NCBI RefSeq assembly: GCF_000400365.1
Contig: NZ_BAOG01000063.1
Span: forward strand, 215,038 to 279,037
Origin: Vibrio jasicida CAIM 1864 = LMG 25398
GTDB lineage: Bacteria; Pseudomonadota; Gammaproteobacteria; Enterobacterales; Vibrionaceae
Direction of reading: 5' to 3'
DNA: 64,000 nt
A program made the position numbers and the translations under genes. The notes under the pieces were generated by a model. The model had not been told where the DNA came from, did no database searches, and was given only the letters and a program-made list of their open reading frames with translations. The first letter of the stretch is position 1; each line of letters opens with the position of its first letter. Of this stretch, positions 42,065 through 51,469 are shown in pieces.

Positions 42065-43548
42065 GTAACGAGATTACGGCCGACAAACGGGGAATAGCCA
42101 CCGTCGCCGTGATGCTTTCGGCCATCATGGTGCTGATAGACATGACCGTTGCTAACGTGTCGCTTTCACACATGATGGGCGCGTTGGGCGCAACGGCAGA
42201 CCAAATCACATGGGTGCTAACTGGCTACAGCATGGCTGAGGCGATCTTCATTCCGATGACCAGTTTCTGGGTATCGCGATTTGGTGAGCGCAAAGTCATG
42301 CTGGTGGCGGTCATCGGCTTTGTGATTGCCAGTGCTTTCTGTGGACAAGCGGGTTCACTCGAAGAGATGGTAGTGTTCCGTATTATCCAAGGTGCGTTTG
42401 GTGCCTCGGTGATTCCACTGGCGCAATCTACGTTGGTTCAGATTTACCCTTCCGAGCAAAAAGGCAAGGCGATGGCGATCTTCTCCATCGGTATTTTGCT
42501 TGGTCCGATTTTAGGCCCGGTAGTGGGCGGTGTGATTACTGACAACATCAACTGGCGTTGGATCTTCTACGTCAACTTGCCATTTGGCTTAGTGTGTACT
42601 GCGCTGATTTATCGCTACATCCACATCAGCAACAAATCCAAACCGAACTTCGACTGGTGGATCATTGGTTATATGGCCCTCGGGGTCGGAGCGTTGCAGT
42701 TCGTACTCGACAAAGGTAACGACGAAGACTGGTTCAACTCTCGCATTATCCAAACCGCAGTGCTGCTGGCGATCATGGGCTTAATCATGTGGATCTACCG
42801 CAGTTGGAAGACCAAGAGCCCCATCGCGCCTCTGTGGCTCCTCAAGGACAGAAACCTCATGGTCTCGTCCTTGATGATGGCGGTGGTGTCGATGGCCATG
42901 TTCGGCTTGACCACTCAACAACCGATGTTGCTCGAAAGCTTATTGAATTACCCAGTGTCCACCACGGGTATGTTAATGGCGCCACGGGGGCTAGCATCTG
43001 CCTGTATGCTGATATTGGTGATTGTGATTAACCCACAATTCGACCCAAGGTTGAAGATTGTCTTTGGCCTAACTTGTATCGGTATTGGTAGTTACCTCAT
43101 GACCTTGTACTCCATGGAAATCGATACCTTCTGGATCGTGATGCCAAGTATGATTCAGGGCATGGGTTTAGGTTTAACCTTCTCGACCTTATCGACACTG
43201 GCGTACATGACATTGCCAAAAGAGCAGTCGGTGGCAGGGGCGAGTATTTTTAACCTGTTCCGCACCATTGGTAGTTCGTTTGGTATCTCGATTGCGACTA
43301 CATACCAATACCGCGACAGCCAACAGCAATGGCACGCTTTGGGAGAAGGCTTTAACCCTTATAACCTAGTGCTGCATGACTGGGCTGCGAAACAGGGGTT
43401 GTCGATTACTGATCCTGCGGCTTTGGAGCAATACCAGAACATGCTCCATCAGCAATCGCAAATGGTGGCCTTTGTGCACACCTTCCAATTGGTCGGGGTG
43501 ATGTTCGTTATCATGATGCCGATGCTGATATTTATCCGCTCAAGGTAA
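42061..43548 (+). CDS. DHA2 family MFS drug efflux transporter (EmrB type)
   Basis: Inner-membrane proton-driven multidrug exporter, 495 residues, 14 predicted membrane helices. EmrB/QacA landmarks are MVLIDMTVANVSLSHMMGALG (motif D1), WVLTGYSMAEAIFIP, RFGERKVMLVAVIGF (motif A), QGAFGASVIPLAQS and GPILGPVVGGVITDNINWRWIF (motif C). The ATG overlaps the adaptor gene by 4 nt, so the two are translationally coupled. Substrates in this family are hydrophobic toxicants and uncouplers; the specific one here is unknown. Confidence 0.95.
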   Translation: MSNEITADKRGIATVAVMLSAIMVLIDMTVANVSLSHMMGALGATADQITWVLTGYSMAEAIFIPMTSFWVSRFGERKVMLVAVIGFVIASAFCGQAGSLEEMVVFRIIQGAFGASVIPLAQSTLVQIYPSEQKGKAMAIFSIGILLGPILGPVVGGVITDNINWRWIFYVNLPFGLVCTALIYRYIHISNKSKPNFDWWIIGYMALGVGALQFVLDKGNDEDWFNSRIIQTAVLLAIMGLIMWIYRSWKTKSPIAPLWLLKDRNLMVSSLMMAVVSMAMFGLTTQQPMLLESLLNYPVSTTGMLMAPRGLASACMLILVIVINPQFDPRLKIVFGLTCIGIGSYLMTLYSMEIDTFWIVMPSMIQGMGLGLTFSTLSTLAYMTLPKEQSVAGASIFNLFRTIGSSFGISIATTYQYRDSQQQWHALGEGFNPYNLVLHDWAAKQGLSITDPAALEQYQNMLHQQSQMVAFVHTFQLVGVMFVIMMPMLIFIRSR

Positions 43549-43570
43549 ACCTCTAAAGCTAAACAAAAGC

Positions 43571-43603
43571 GCCCTTAACTCAGCCAGTTAAGGGCACTTT
43601 TTT
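43571..43603 (+). terminator. Intrinsic terminator of the EmrAB-like operon
   Basis: Perfect 10-bp stem GCCCTTAACT/AGTTAAGGGC with a 5-nt loop, followed after AC by six T, and 22 nt past the stop. Confidence 0.88.
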
Positions 43604-43634
43604 ATGTCTGACTTTTCTATCGGTTTTCGAGCAA

Positions 43635-43880
43635 TTAACCGAAGGTCACTTCACTGAAATGCGGATTGTCTTTGAGTGCTCTCATCGCAATCAATTGTTC
43701 GGTTGGGAATGAAATGTGCTCACCATCGATATCCAAAAATAAGCACTCTTGTCGTTCAATATCGTAGCCTGTATCAAATGCGCTGCCTTGATGTTTCTCA
43801 CCGTTTTTGAGGGTGATTTCCACGGTCAGATTAAACATACAGGCGATTTCAATAAAATCGTATTGGCTGCAGGTCACCAT
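43635..43880 (-). CDS. rof: Rof-like Rho-binding antiterminator family protein
   Basis: 81 residues. The fold and spacing match Rof (YaeO), which binds Rho and inhibits transcription termination: an opening VTCSQYDFIEIACMFN helix, VEITLKNGEKHQGSAFD and the strand pairs around ERQECLFLDIDGEHISFP. E. coli Rof has the same C-x-x-Y-D...E/L-A-C start and LKDGEKLQAKA block. The chosen ATG has an AAGGAG site; the frame extends 10 codons further but without family similarity. It stands alone, divergent from the hydrolase gene. Confidence 0.8.
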   Translation of the reverse strand: MVTCSQYDFIEIACMFNLTVEITLKNGEKHQGSAFDTGYDIERQECLFLDIDGEHISFPTEQLIAMRALKDNPHFSEVTFG

Positions 43881-44038
43881 AACTTTTTCTCCTTCTCTCT
43901 TTCTTATCAAGACCGATAAAGGACAGAAATACTTCTCTGAAACCTAATCTTCATCTTACGCCCTATTTTGGTCATGAAAAAGACATACAAGCAGGCTTAA
44001 CTAAAACCATAGTTTAGTGAACAAGACGTAGATAGGAC

Positions 44039-45172
44039 ATGTCTGAAACGACACTTAAAAACACGTACTTGGCTCGTGAGCGCGCAACGCAATCACTGAT
44101 TACTCCTCACACTTACTACGCGCAGTTGGCGCATCGCATTAACCACTCACCTCAATTTGAACACGGACGCGTCAAAGACAAGATGCCAAATGTGCCAAGC
44201 CCTCAGTCTTTTTGGCAAGTGTGTTGGGCCTACATGGGCGGACGTTCGCCGCTCAGTCCCGATAACCAGTTGCCTTATTCATCGATAGAGCCGACGCGGT
44301 TTAAACAGCGACAACAAGCGATGAGAGTCACTTGGCTCGGGCATTCCACTTTGATGATTGAGACCGATGGCGTGCGCATTCTGACTGACCCTGTATTCGA
44401 CTATGCGTCGCCGTTGATTGCTAAGGCATGGTTTGAGCGCAATATCCCCAATACAGCCGTACGTGATAGCTTGCCGATTCCGGATGTCATCGTGATCTCT
44501 CATGATCATTACGATCACCTCGAAGCTTCGACCATACGTTACTATTCTGATAAATCCGTAACATTTTACGTGCCACTCGGTGTCGGTAAGCATCTGATTC
44601 GTTGGGGTGTTAGACCGGATAACGTGGTGGAATTTGATTGGTGGGAGAGCGTTCATTACGCCAACGTTGAGTTGATATGCACGCCAGCCAATCACAACTC
44701 AGGGCGCACTTATCTGGATAAGAATTCGACCTTATGGGCATCTTGGGTGGTTAAAGGGCAGCAAGAGACCCTCTATTTCAGCGGCGACAGTGCGTACGAT
44801 TGTCACTTTGCACAAATCGCTCAGCGTTGCGGTCCGATTGATATCGCCTGTTTGGAAGTCGCGGCAGATGTGAAAGGCAACCAAGGTTATCCGGTTGAGA
44901 ACTGGGGACACATGCAAGCGCATCACACCGTACGCGCATTCAAAGATCTGCAAGCGAAGAAGTTGCTACCTGTACACTGGGCAACGTATGAGTTGTTTAC
45001 GCACAAATGGGATGAACCCATTGAGGACTTGATTGAACATTGCCAAGCCGATCACATTGAACTTATTACTCCGATGGCGGGAGAGAGTATTTACGTGGCA
45101 AAAGAATATAAAAATAAATGTTGGTGGCAGGCCAATAAATTATGTGAGCAAGCTAGAAAAATACGGGTATAA
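44039..45172 (+). CDS. Metallo-beta-lactamase-fold hydrolase (NAPE-PLD/UlaG-like)
   Basis: 377 residues, cytoplasmic, no signal peptide. Metal-binding HDHYDH is at 155-160 (the HxHxDH motif), preceded by VTWLGHSTLMIETDGVRILTDPVF; later metal ligands lie in CTPANHNSGR, YFSGDSAYD and LLPVHWATYEL. This is the arrangement of the N-acyl-phosphatidylethanolamine phospholipase D-like and UlaG-like group, so a phosphodiester or lactone substrate is plausible. Monocistronic. Confidence 0.9.
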   Translation: MSETTLKNTYLARERATQSLITPHTYYAQLAHRINHSPQFEHGRVKDKMPNVPSPQSFWQVCWAYMGGRSPLSPDNQLPYSSIEPTRFKQRQQAMRVTWLGHSTLMIETDGVRILTDPVFDYASPLIAKAWFERNIPNTAVRDSLPIPDVIVISHDHYDHLEASTIRYYSDKSVTFYVPLGVGKHLIRWGVRPDNVVEFDWWESVHYANVELICTPANHNSGRTYLDKNSTLWASWVVKGQQETLYFSGDSAYDCHFAQIAQRCGPIDIACLEVAADVKGNQGYPVENWGHMQAHHTVRAFKDLQAKKLLPVHWATYELFTHKWDEPIEDLIEHCQADHIELITPMAGESIYVAKEYKNKCWWQANKLCEQARKIRV

Positions 45173-45628
45173 TATGACGGCGCTTCAATAATACCTCGGT
45201 TAATTTAACTAACTTTCTTGCTCCTTATAACAAGCTTTTTACTGGTCACTAACTCGATGAAATACCAGCCACTCGCGAATATTCTGTGATCTCAAGCGAG
45301 ACTAAATTTTTAAGTACAGTTTTTTGATACTTCCCACCTAAGAAATTAATCTCTCGATAGAAAAATTTTACTAAAAATCTAAGTGAACTTAATTTTACGC
45401 ATCAAAACAATTATACTCGTCGCCATACTGATAAGGCTTAAAATAACTGGTCAAAGTGTGAACGTAATGAGTAAAACTTGATCAGTTAACAACAAGTAAA
45501 AGTCTCATCATTGAAATCGATTTAATTGATAAAGAATGCTGGTGATAATTGGAAGCAGCATCACAAGAGTAGGATTCTCTTGAATATATCATCAGGGATG
45601 CTGAAGAAATTAAAACAGGCATTGTTAG
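45173..45628. other. 456-nt intergenic region before the HTH regulator
   Basis: No gene seen. AT-rich, with no clear hairpin plus T-run and no consensus CRP site. It likely holds the regulator promoter and a long 5' leader; a small RNA cannot be excluded by eye. Confidence 0.4.
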
Positions 45629-46396
45629 ATGAATAATTCTGCAACGTATTTACTTGCTGCTTTACGAGAAAAAATTAAAGAGAAAGGGATTTGTTATTCC
45701 GATCTCTCTGCCGGAATGGGGATTCCTCTATCAACCATTAAGAGACAGTTACACAACACGTCTTTAGGGTTGGACAAAATACTCTCGTATGCCACTCATT
45801 TAGATACTGACTTAGTCGAATTGTCCATGCGTGGTAAACAGCTGCAACAAGAGAACGAGCAGTTTATCACTGACATCAACAGTGAAATATTTCACCAGTA
45901 TCCGTACTTGTTTGATTTCTTGTATTTATTGCGTCGGAAGGAATGGTCTCCGCAAGATATTGCGAGCAAATACCAATTAACCCATACCTCGATCACGCTT
46001 TATTTCCGTGCATTGGAAATGATGGATTACATCGAGCTAAAAGGTGAGGACCAGTACCGCTTTAAAGACCAAGGTCGCTTTATTTTCGAAGAAGGCTCTA
46101 AGCTCGATACTTTGTTCGCCAAGCGCTTTCGAGATGAAGTGTTCAGTCATGATGTGCGACCACCGATTTGCATGGGACGCATTGCTATTACTGAAGAGCA
46201 GGAAGAAAAATTGGCGAATGAGGTGTACAACAAACTGATTGAGTTTGATGTGCAGAACAAGAGCGGGGAATGCAGTAAGCGACTGAGAAACGTCTTGATG
46301 ACTTACACGCCGGGTAATCAGATATTCCTTTCGGATACGATTCCGAATATTGACGGTGAATTATTAAAAGCCATCTCGATGGCGAATGAAAAATAG
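45629..46396 (+). CDS. HTH DNA-binding protein, probable regulator of the GH63 gene
   Basis: 255 residues. The N-terminal ~55 residues form an XRE-like helix-turn-helix (YSDLSAGMGIPLSTIKRQLHN, then a conserved-looking LGLDKILSYATHL). A second winged-helix-like region is at about 95-145 (LYLLRRKEWSPQDIASKYQLTHTSITLYFRALEMMDYIELKGEDQYRF), so it may contact DNA twice. The C-terminal part has no ligand domain I know. It lies 260 nt before the GH63-like lipoprotein gene on the same strand, which it may control. Confidence 0.72.
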   Translation: MNNSATYLLAALREKIKEKGICYSDLSAGMGIPLSTIKRQLHNTSLGLDKILSYATHLDTDLVELSMRGKQLQQENEQFITDINSEIFHQYPYLFDFLYLLRRKEWSPQDIASKYQLTHTSITLYFRALEMMDYIELKGEDQYRFKDQGRFIFEEGSKLDTLFAKRFRDEVFSHDVRPPICMGRIAITEEQEEKLANEVYNKLIEFDVQNKSGECSKRLRNVLMTYTPGNQIFLSDTIPNIDGELLKAISMANEK

Positions 46397-46513
46397 TGAC
46401 TATTTAATCACAAAATAAAGAATTTATATTAAGTGGGTGTGTTTGATAATGAATACATCAAAGCCCCACTATTATCCAAAATTAATGACTTGTTATTTAA
46501 ATAGGTCAAACGA

Positions 46514-46541
46514 AGAAGAGACAAATTAACCGATCTCTTCT
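46514..46541. promoter_or_regulatory. 8-bp inverted repeat upstream of the GH63-like gene
   Basis: AGAAGAGA (46514-46521) and TCTCTTCT (46534-46541) are exact complements with a 12-nt spacer, about 116 nt before the start codon. A candidate operator, or the end of the regulator transcript, since no T-run follows. Confidence 0.4.
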
Positions 46542-46656
46542 CACATCCAAAAGTGAAATAAATAAGGCTGAGTCTTCATCATCGAAAATCGGCAGGGCAC
46601 GTCTCGACCTTTTTTCTCCTGATCAGGACCAAAAGCCAATAAATGAGGGATATAAC

Positions 46657-49347
46657 ATGCACTTTAAGACTTCTTTATGTGCGATTGCTGTCGGGGTTGC
46701 TCTAACACTTAGTGGATGCAACAGTAGTGATAATGACTCGAATGTGGATGCGCCACTGAAAGCGGCTGAATTCCATAACACCATCGATCGTGCGGGTGTG
46801 CCATTGGCACTGCGTGATCTTCATGGTGGTCACCTTCGCTACATTCCTATGTTCGATAACGGCTCGTGGCATGGTCACACACTAGACACTAAAGGTGGTG
46901 AAATCACCTTAGGTGGTACTGCGTTACTAACGGAAGAATACGTGTCATTCATGGCTGCACGTTTTGACCGTTTGGCACTAACGGTTGATGGTCAACCTAT
47001 GCCACTCAAATTGACAGAAGCTTACTCACAACCTGGCGCATTGATTCAAAAATACACGGGCGATAACGGCATCGAAGCGGAGCTCGAAATGCGCTTTGTG
47101 ACAGACCGTACTTCTCTTGTTAAAACCACCATCAAGAACCCGAACAAGCTGGCTATTCAAGGCGAATGGGACGGCGAGTTGATGCAAGATTACCGCGCTG
47201 ACGATGGTCAACTTTACAAGAACAACGACAGCACTGTTCGCAGTGTTGAAGATGCATACCCTACTTACTCACGTGAAATCGCCGCGACAGAAAACGGCGT
47301 AGAAGTGTCTTTTGGTGCGGTTCGTGACTCTTGGTCGTTATTAACTTCGGGCGATTCTAAGTTTGAAGTGACGCGTTCTATCAAACCAGAAACGTCTACC
47401 ATCGATGATGACAAGAAAGGCTTCGTCCAAACGGCAGAGCTAGGTGATGGCGAAGAAATCACGCTCTACACGGCGTACACGCACGTTCAAAACACTGAAG
47501 AACAAACGTCTGAATTTGCAAAATTGGATGACGTAATGGCCGATCCAAAAGGCTACATGCACGATTCAGCAATGCGTTGGGAAGAGTATCTAGCAAACGG
47601 CCTTACGAACGATGCTGCTTCAAAAGAGCATGAATTCGTTGCAGTAAAAGCGATGGAAACACTAAACGCAAACTGGCGTGGTGCAGCGGGTGCGATTGAT
47701 CATGATACTGTTACGCCTTCGGTTACGGCGCCTTACTTCTCGGGCAACATGACATGGCCGTGGGATACGTGGAAACAAGCTTATGCGATGTCTCACTTCA
47801 ACCCAGATGTGGCGATGGAAAACATTCGTACTGTATTCCAATACCAAGTGCAGTCTGACGATCCGGTTCGCCCTTGGGACGAAGGTTACTTGCTTGATGT
47901 AGTTACCTACAACTTGCCGGCAGAACGTTGGGAAGGCATGTCTGCGGAATACAAAAAAGTGTTCCCTCAAGCGACGGATGGTCTGAACTGGAATGAGCGT
48001 AATACCAAGCCATCACTTGCTGCTTGGGCGGTATGGGAAGTGTATACCGCACTGAAAGATGAGCATAACCGTCCAGAAGAAGCGCAAAAATGGTTAGAAG
48101 AAATGTATCCGAAGCTGGTTGCGTTCCACGACTGGTGGTTACGTGCTCGTGATACGAATAAGAACGGTATCCCAGAATACGGTGCAGCGAAAGATCCAAT
48201 CCACACGGTTTTCGAAGGTGACGTGAATGACGGTTCTTGGGGACCAGATGCGTCTGTCGATGACATGAAGTTCCAATACAAAGACGAAGCGAATGGCGAC
48301 AAGTGGATCAAAGAAACGGGCATCGAGAAATACAACGAATTGTTGACTTCTGGTGACTACACGGCAATGAGCATCCCTGCAAAAGTCGCAGCGGGTTGGG
48401 AGTCAGGTCGTGACAACGCAGGCGTGTTTGGCTTCATTGATACGATTGACAATCTACAAGGTATGGCTGAGCAACCAACGCAAGAAGAAGCGGAAGTGAT
48501 TGACCAAATGGGGCGATACGCTCATAACACCAACGGCTTCGACAACACCTACGACATGATGATGGGTGAAGACGGTTCTGTCGTGACTTACCGTAATGAT
48601 TCGGTTGAGAACATGGACAAACTGGCTCAAGCGAAGAAAGACTGGGAAGTGAAGTTCAACGAGAACACCGACGACTCAAACAACTTGTCTGGTTACTCAC
48701 TCATGCAAGAGTCAGTAGACCAAGCGTCGTACTGGTATTCAGACAACCTGTACCTATCGCAAATTGCCGATGTATTGGGTAAAGCTGACAAAGCGGCAGA
48801 GTTCGCAGCGAAAGCCGCTGATACCAAAGAGTACATCAACCGTTGTATGTACGACGACACAACTGGCTTCTATTACGATATTGAAGTGGTACCAAATGGC
48901 CTTAGCAATCAGTGTGCAGGTCCAATGTTGGTGAAGCGCGGTATGGGTCCGGAAGGTTGGTCTCCACTATTTAACAACGCAGCAACGCAAGAACACGCAG
49001 ATAAAGTGGTGAAAAACATGCTTGATACCAGCAAGTTTAACTCACCGAAGATCCCACTTGGCACGGCGTCGATGGACAACCCTGCTTACGGACCAGACAT
49101 TTACTGGCGTGGCCGTGTATGGCTGGATCAGTTCTACTTCGGCGTTCGTGGCATGGACAACTACGGTTACGGTGTAGAAGCGCGTCAAATGGTTGATAAG
49201 CTGTTCCAAAATGCACAAGGTCTAACGGAAACGACGCCAATTCAGGAAAACTACAATCCTGAAACGGGTGCAGTGCAGGGCGCAAACAACTTCTCTTGGA
49301 GTGCTGCGCACCTTTACATGCTGTACAACGGCTTTGTGGGCAAGTAA
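46657..49347 (+). CDS. GH63-like (YgjK-type) glycoside hydrolase lipoprotein
   Basis: 896 residues; lipobox LSGC with lipidated C21, so anchored in the envelope. The C-terminal two-thirds align by eye with E. coli YgjK, a GH63 alpha-glycosidase with an (alpha/alpha)6 barrel: MTWPWDTWKQAYAMSHFNPD, NWNERNTKPSLAAWAVWEVY, YPKLVAFHDWWLRARD, GWESGRDNAGVFGFID, YSLMQESVDQASYWYSDN, GPEGWSPLFN, DIYWRGRVWLDQFYFG and NFSWSAAHLYMLYN. The N-terminal ~270 residues are a beta-sandwich-like domain. YgjK acts on alpha-linked gluco-oligosaccharides; the true substrate here is not shown. It follows a regulator gene and ends at two hairpins. Confidence 0.92.
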   Translation: MHFKTSLCAIAVGVALTLSGCNSSDNDSNVDAPLKAAEFHNTIDRAGVPLALRDLHGGHLRYIPMFDNGSWHGHTLDTKGGEITLGGTALLTEEYVSFMAARFDRLALTVDGQPMPLKLTEAYSQPGALIQKYTGDNGIEAELEMRFVTDRTSLVKTTIKNPNKLAIQGEWDGELMQDYRADDGQLYKNNDSTVRSVEDAYPTYSREIAATENGVEVSFGAVRDSWSLLTSGDSKFEVTRSIKPETSTIDDDKKGFVQTAELGDGEEITLYTAYTHVQNTEEQTSEFAKLDDVMADPKGYMHDSAMRWEEYLANGLTNDAASKEHEFVAVKAMETLNANWRGAAGAIDHDTVTPSVTAPYFSGNMTWPWDTWKQAYAMSHFNPDVAMENIRTVFQYQVQSDDPVRPWDEGYLLDVVTYNLPAERWEGMSAEYKKVFPQATDGLNWNERNTKPSLAAWAVWEVYTALKDEHNRPEEAQKWLEEMYPKLVAFHDWWLRARDTNKNGIPEYGAAKDPIHTVFEGDVNDGSWGPDASVDDMKFQYKDEANGDKWIKETGIEKYNELLTSGDYTAMSIPAKVAAGWESGRDNAGVFGFIDTIDNLQGMAEQPTQEEAEVIDQMGRYAHNTNGFDNTYDMMMGEDGSVVTYRNDSVENMDKLAQAKKDWEVKFNENTDDSNNLSGYSLMQESVDQASYWYSDNLYLSQIADVLGKADKAAEFAAKAADTKEYINRCMYDDTTGFYYDIEVVPNGLSNQCAGPMLVKRGMGPEGWSPLFNNAATQEHADKVVKNMLDTSKFNSPKIPLGTASMDNPAYGPDIYWRGRVWLDQFYFGVRGMDNYGYGVEARQMVDKLFQNAQGLTETTPIQENYNPETGAVQGANNFSWSAAHLYMLYNGFVGK

Positions 49348-49382
49348 CACCTGTTGGTGAGTCACTAACACGGTCAAATATT

Positions 49383-49421
49383 AAGCGTTGCAGATGACCC
49401 CCCTAGCATCTGCAATCGCTT
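49383..49421 (+). terminator. Hairpin after the GH63-like gene
   Basis: AAGCG-TTGCAGATG pairs with CATCTGCAA-T-CGCTT (one bulged base) around a 10-nt loop, 36 nt past the stop. Only a weak T-run (TAATCTTCTTC). Confidence 0.6.
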
Positions 49422-49452
49422 AATCTTCTTCAAATTAGGCTCAATAATATCA

Positions 49453-49481
49453 AGCCGGGTAGTGAAAACTGTCCGGTTTTT
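49453..49481 (+). terminator. GAAA-loop terminator
   Basis: 11-bp stem AGCCGGGTAGT/ACTGTCCGGTT (three G-T pairs) closed by a GAAA tetraloop and followed by TTT. A likely second terminator for the GH63-like gene. Confidence 0.7.
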
Positions 49482-49872
49482 ATAGAGTTATCACACTACT
49501 TTTCTGTAATTTCCTAAAATTTGTATGCAGGGAAAAATGCGCGACAACGCTGATTTTCCTTATAAAACAATCATTAATAACACCGCATTTCGTTCTGTCT
49601 ATTTTCAATACATAACATTTATAAAATGATCATTTAACTGTTTTGTAACAAAATATATGCTTCATAAATCAATGAGGTCGTTAAATATTCATACGAAAGC
49701 ATTAAGAGTTGTCCTAACCTCGCCGCTGGCCAGCCGCTCCGAGCCGAAATCATTCCCAAACTCTACTCTTCCGCTTGAAGCCACCTCATTCCAAGGAGCG
49801 TATTGATAAATACCTCACTTTCTTAGTAGTCAGCATGACGTGTTGCGATGCAGCACCATCAAGGAAGGTGAC
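49482..49872. other. Intergenic region before the 239-residue gene
   Basis: No gene seen. AT-rich in its first part, then a more GC-rich stretch with the palindrome GCTGGCCAGC at about 49724-49733. Likely the promoter and a long leader of the following gene. Confidence 0.4.
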
Positions 49873-50592
49873 ATGAACTGTTTACAGACCAGCCTTTATA
49901 ACTTGCTAGAAGACAATAACTTTGTACCCTCTAAAGAGTACAAAGCCTCGATTGCAAGCTACCTACATTCCGATTCCTCACTCACACCTCAAGCGATGGG
50001 AGCACTCACTGGAGAGATATTTCAGAGCAAGCAAACTATGGCGTATTACTTGTTACACAATGCCATTAATGAAGAAGAGGGTGCAGAGCGACTCAAAATG
50101 ATCGCCACTCGTTACGCGCAAGGGGAAATGAAGCAGCAAATCATGCATCACTGCCAAAACGACAGAAATCACTCGGCCATGTACGCCAGCTTGATCCCTC
50201 TAACGGGCTACCAAACTGAGGTGTATCAGGAAGATAAGTCGAGCGATTTCAGCAATGTCAGCCACTTTTACGACGACATTAAAATCCACCTTTTCCGAGC
50301 TCACTCTGTCGAACTTCGTTCTTGGTGTTTATTGGTTTCTCAACTGAGTTTTATCGACCAATCGGATATCCCGTATCTGAAAGAGATGCGACCGACCATT
50401 CAGCAGATTTTAGATGATGAGGTGAGGCAGGTTTCCTACACGGCGCAACACGTCAGCCAGTGGTTGGAAGAAGATCCGTCACTGTGCCAAGCCTTCACGC
50501 AATGCATGAGCCACACCTACCGAGAAACGTGGGATTACCTTGCCTCTATGGCGGAGTTCATGAGAGACAGTGCGCCTTACTTTATGGTTTAA
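49873..50592 (+). CDS. Hypothetical helical protein, possibly ferritin-like
   Basis: 239 residues from an ATG preceded by AAGGAAGGTGAC; the frame opens 11 codons earlier but without a ribosome site. It is predicted to be almost all alpha-helix. Two segments resemble carboxylate/histidine metal helices: IMHHCQNDRNHSAMYASL (about 98-115) and ILDDEVRQVSYTAQHVSQW (about 180-198, pattern D-E-x-R-x-x-x-Y). That is suggestive of a diiron or haem-oxygenase-like bundle, but I do not recognise a named family. No signal peptide; monocistronic. Confidence 0.65.
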   Translation: MNCLQTSLYNLLEDNNFVPSKEYKASIASYLHSDSSLTPQAMGALTGEIFQSKQTMAYYLLHNAINEEEGAERLKMIATRYAQGEMKQQIMHHCQNDRNHSAMYASLIPLTGYQTEVYQEDKSSDFSNVSHFYDDIKIHLFRAHSVELRSWCLLVSQLSFIDQSDIPYLKEMRPTIQQILDDEVRQVSYTAQHVSQWLEEDPSLCQAFTQCMSHTYRETWDYLASMAEFMRDSAPYFMV

Positions 50593-50629
50593 GCGCATAG
50601 CGTTTGCAATTTAAGGCTCTATGAAGGGC

Positions 50630-50881
50630 TCAACGTTGTTTGTACTGCGTTGGACAATAGCCTCTGTTCACGTCTGGTGAGCGCAGTTTTAAGTGTTTGG
50701 TGTTGCGTCCAGATACACGTTGTCGCCAAAGCTTGAAACTGCGGGGTTTGAGGTGGCGACGCATCAGGCTGATAACACCATTTTCGCTCAAGCCGAATTG
50801 ATGCTCAATCGCTTCAAACGGGGTTCGGTCTTCCCATGCCATTTCTATGATTCTGGATAGTGCGTCGTCGTTGGGGGTCAT
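50630..50881 (-). CDS. DUF2805 / TIGR03643 family small protein
   Basis: 83 residues, basic, cytoplasmic. The family pattern is recognisable: DALSRIIEMAWEDRTPFEAIEHQFGLSENGVISLMRRHLKPRSFKLWRQRV, which reads like a helix-turn-helix and may bind DNA or RNA. The function is unknown. A GGTTC-AGGAACAC region precedes the ATG. It stands alone between converging and same-strand neighbours. Confidence 0.8.
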   Translation of the reverse strand: MTPNDDALSRIIEMAWEDRTPFEAIEHQFGLSENGVISLMRRHLKPRSFKLWRQRVSGRNTKHLKLRSPDVNRGYCPTQYKQR

Positions 50882-51010
50882 GGTGTGTTCCTAATCAGGG
50901 TTGCCTATTTAAGCTTAGGAACACACATACGTAATCAACGGCGAAACGGTTTAATAGAAAGCCGCATTTAACCGATAAAATGAGGAAATAAAGTTAGGAA
51001 TAGCAACAAG

Positions 51011-51430
51011 TTATTCCTGTGGTTTAAGCTCGACCACATTGCCTTCTGGATCTTCTAAATACACAGAGCGACCAAAGCCCTGTGCGCCATATCGTTCGGC
51101 AAACTCTTCAACGTGGACATTATGTTGGTGAAGATATTTAAGCAACTCAGACTCTTCAAAAGGTGCAATTTGCAGGCAGAAATGGTCAAGGTTGCGGCCA
51201 TCTTGGCTTGGCGATTTGCCGCCTAACTTTCCGAGTTCACTTTCAACCGTCACCAAATCAATGATGGCTGCGCCAGCACGTAACTGCGTCAGCCCTAAGT
51301 CTGGCAACTCCCGCTCGATAGGACATCCCAATAGATCTCGATAGAAACGGAGCATCGCATCGAGATTATCTGTTCTCAATACCACGTGATCGAGGGCTTT
51401 GATTTCAATGGGGTTGCGTTGGTTTGCCAT
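51011..51430 (-). CDS. VOC (glyoxalase/dioxygenase fold) protein
   Basis: 139 residues, one pair of beta-alpha-beta-beta-beta modules. Landmarks are the first metal histidine in LDHVVLRTDNLDAMLRFYRDLLG, the central DHFCLQIAPF and the closing YLEDPEGNVVELKPQE with the metal glutamate. These are the residues of glyoxalase I-like and fosfomycin-resistance-like proteins. Substrate unknown. An AAGGAAC site precedes the ATG. It lies 39 nt downstream of the ArgO-like exporter gene and may be co-transcribed with it. Confidence 0.88.
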   Translation of the reverse strand: MANQRNPIEIKALDHVVLRTDNLDAMLRFYRDLLGCPIERELPDLGLTQLRAGAAIIDLVTVESELGKLGGKSPSQDGRNLDHFCLQIAPFEESELLKYLHQHNVHVEEFAERYGAQGFGRSVYLEDPEGNVVELKPQE

Positions 51431-51469
51431 GACGTGTTCCTTTTTCGAGCATTGAGAAAAGTATACGCA

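Noticed and set aside
44279..44695. 138-residue antisense frame in the metallo-beta-lactamase-fold gene
   Set aside because: It runs opposite the HxHxDH metal site of a clear enzyme gene and has no start signals.
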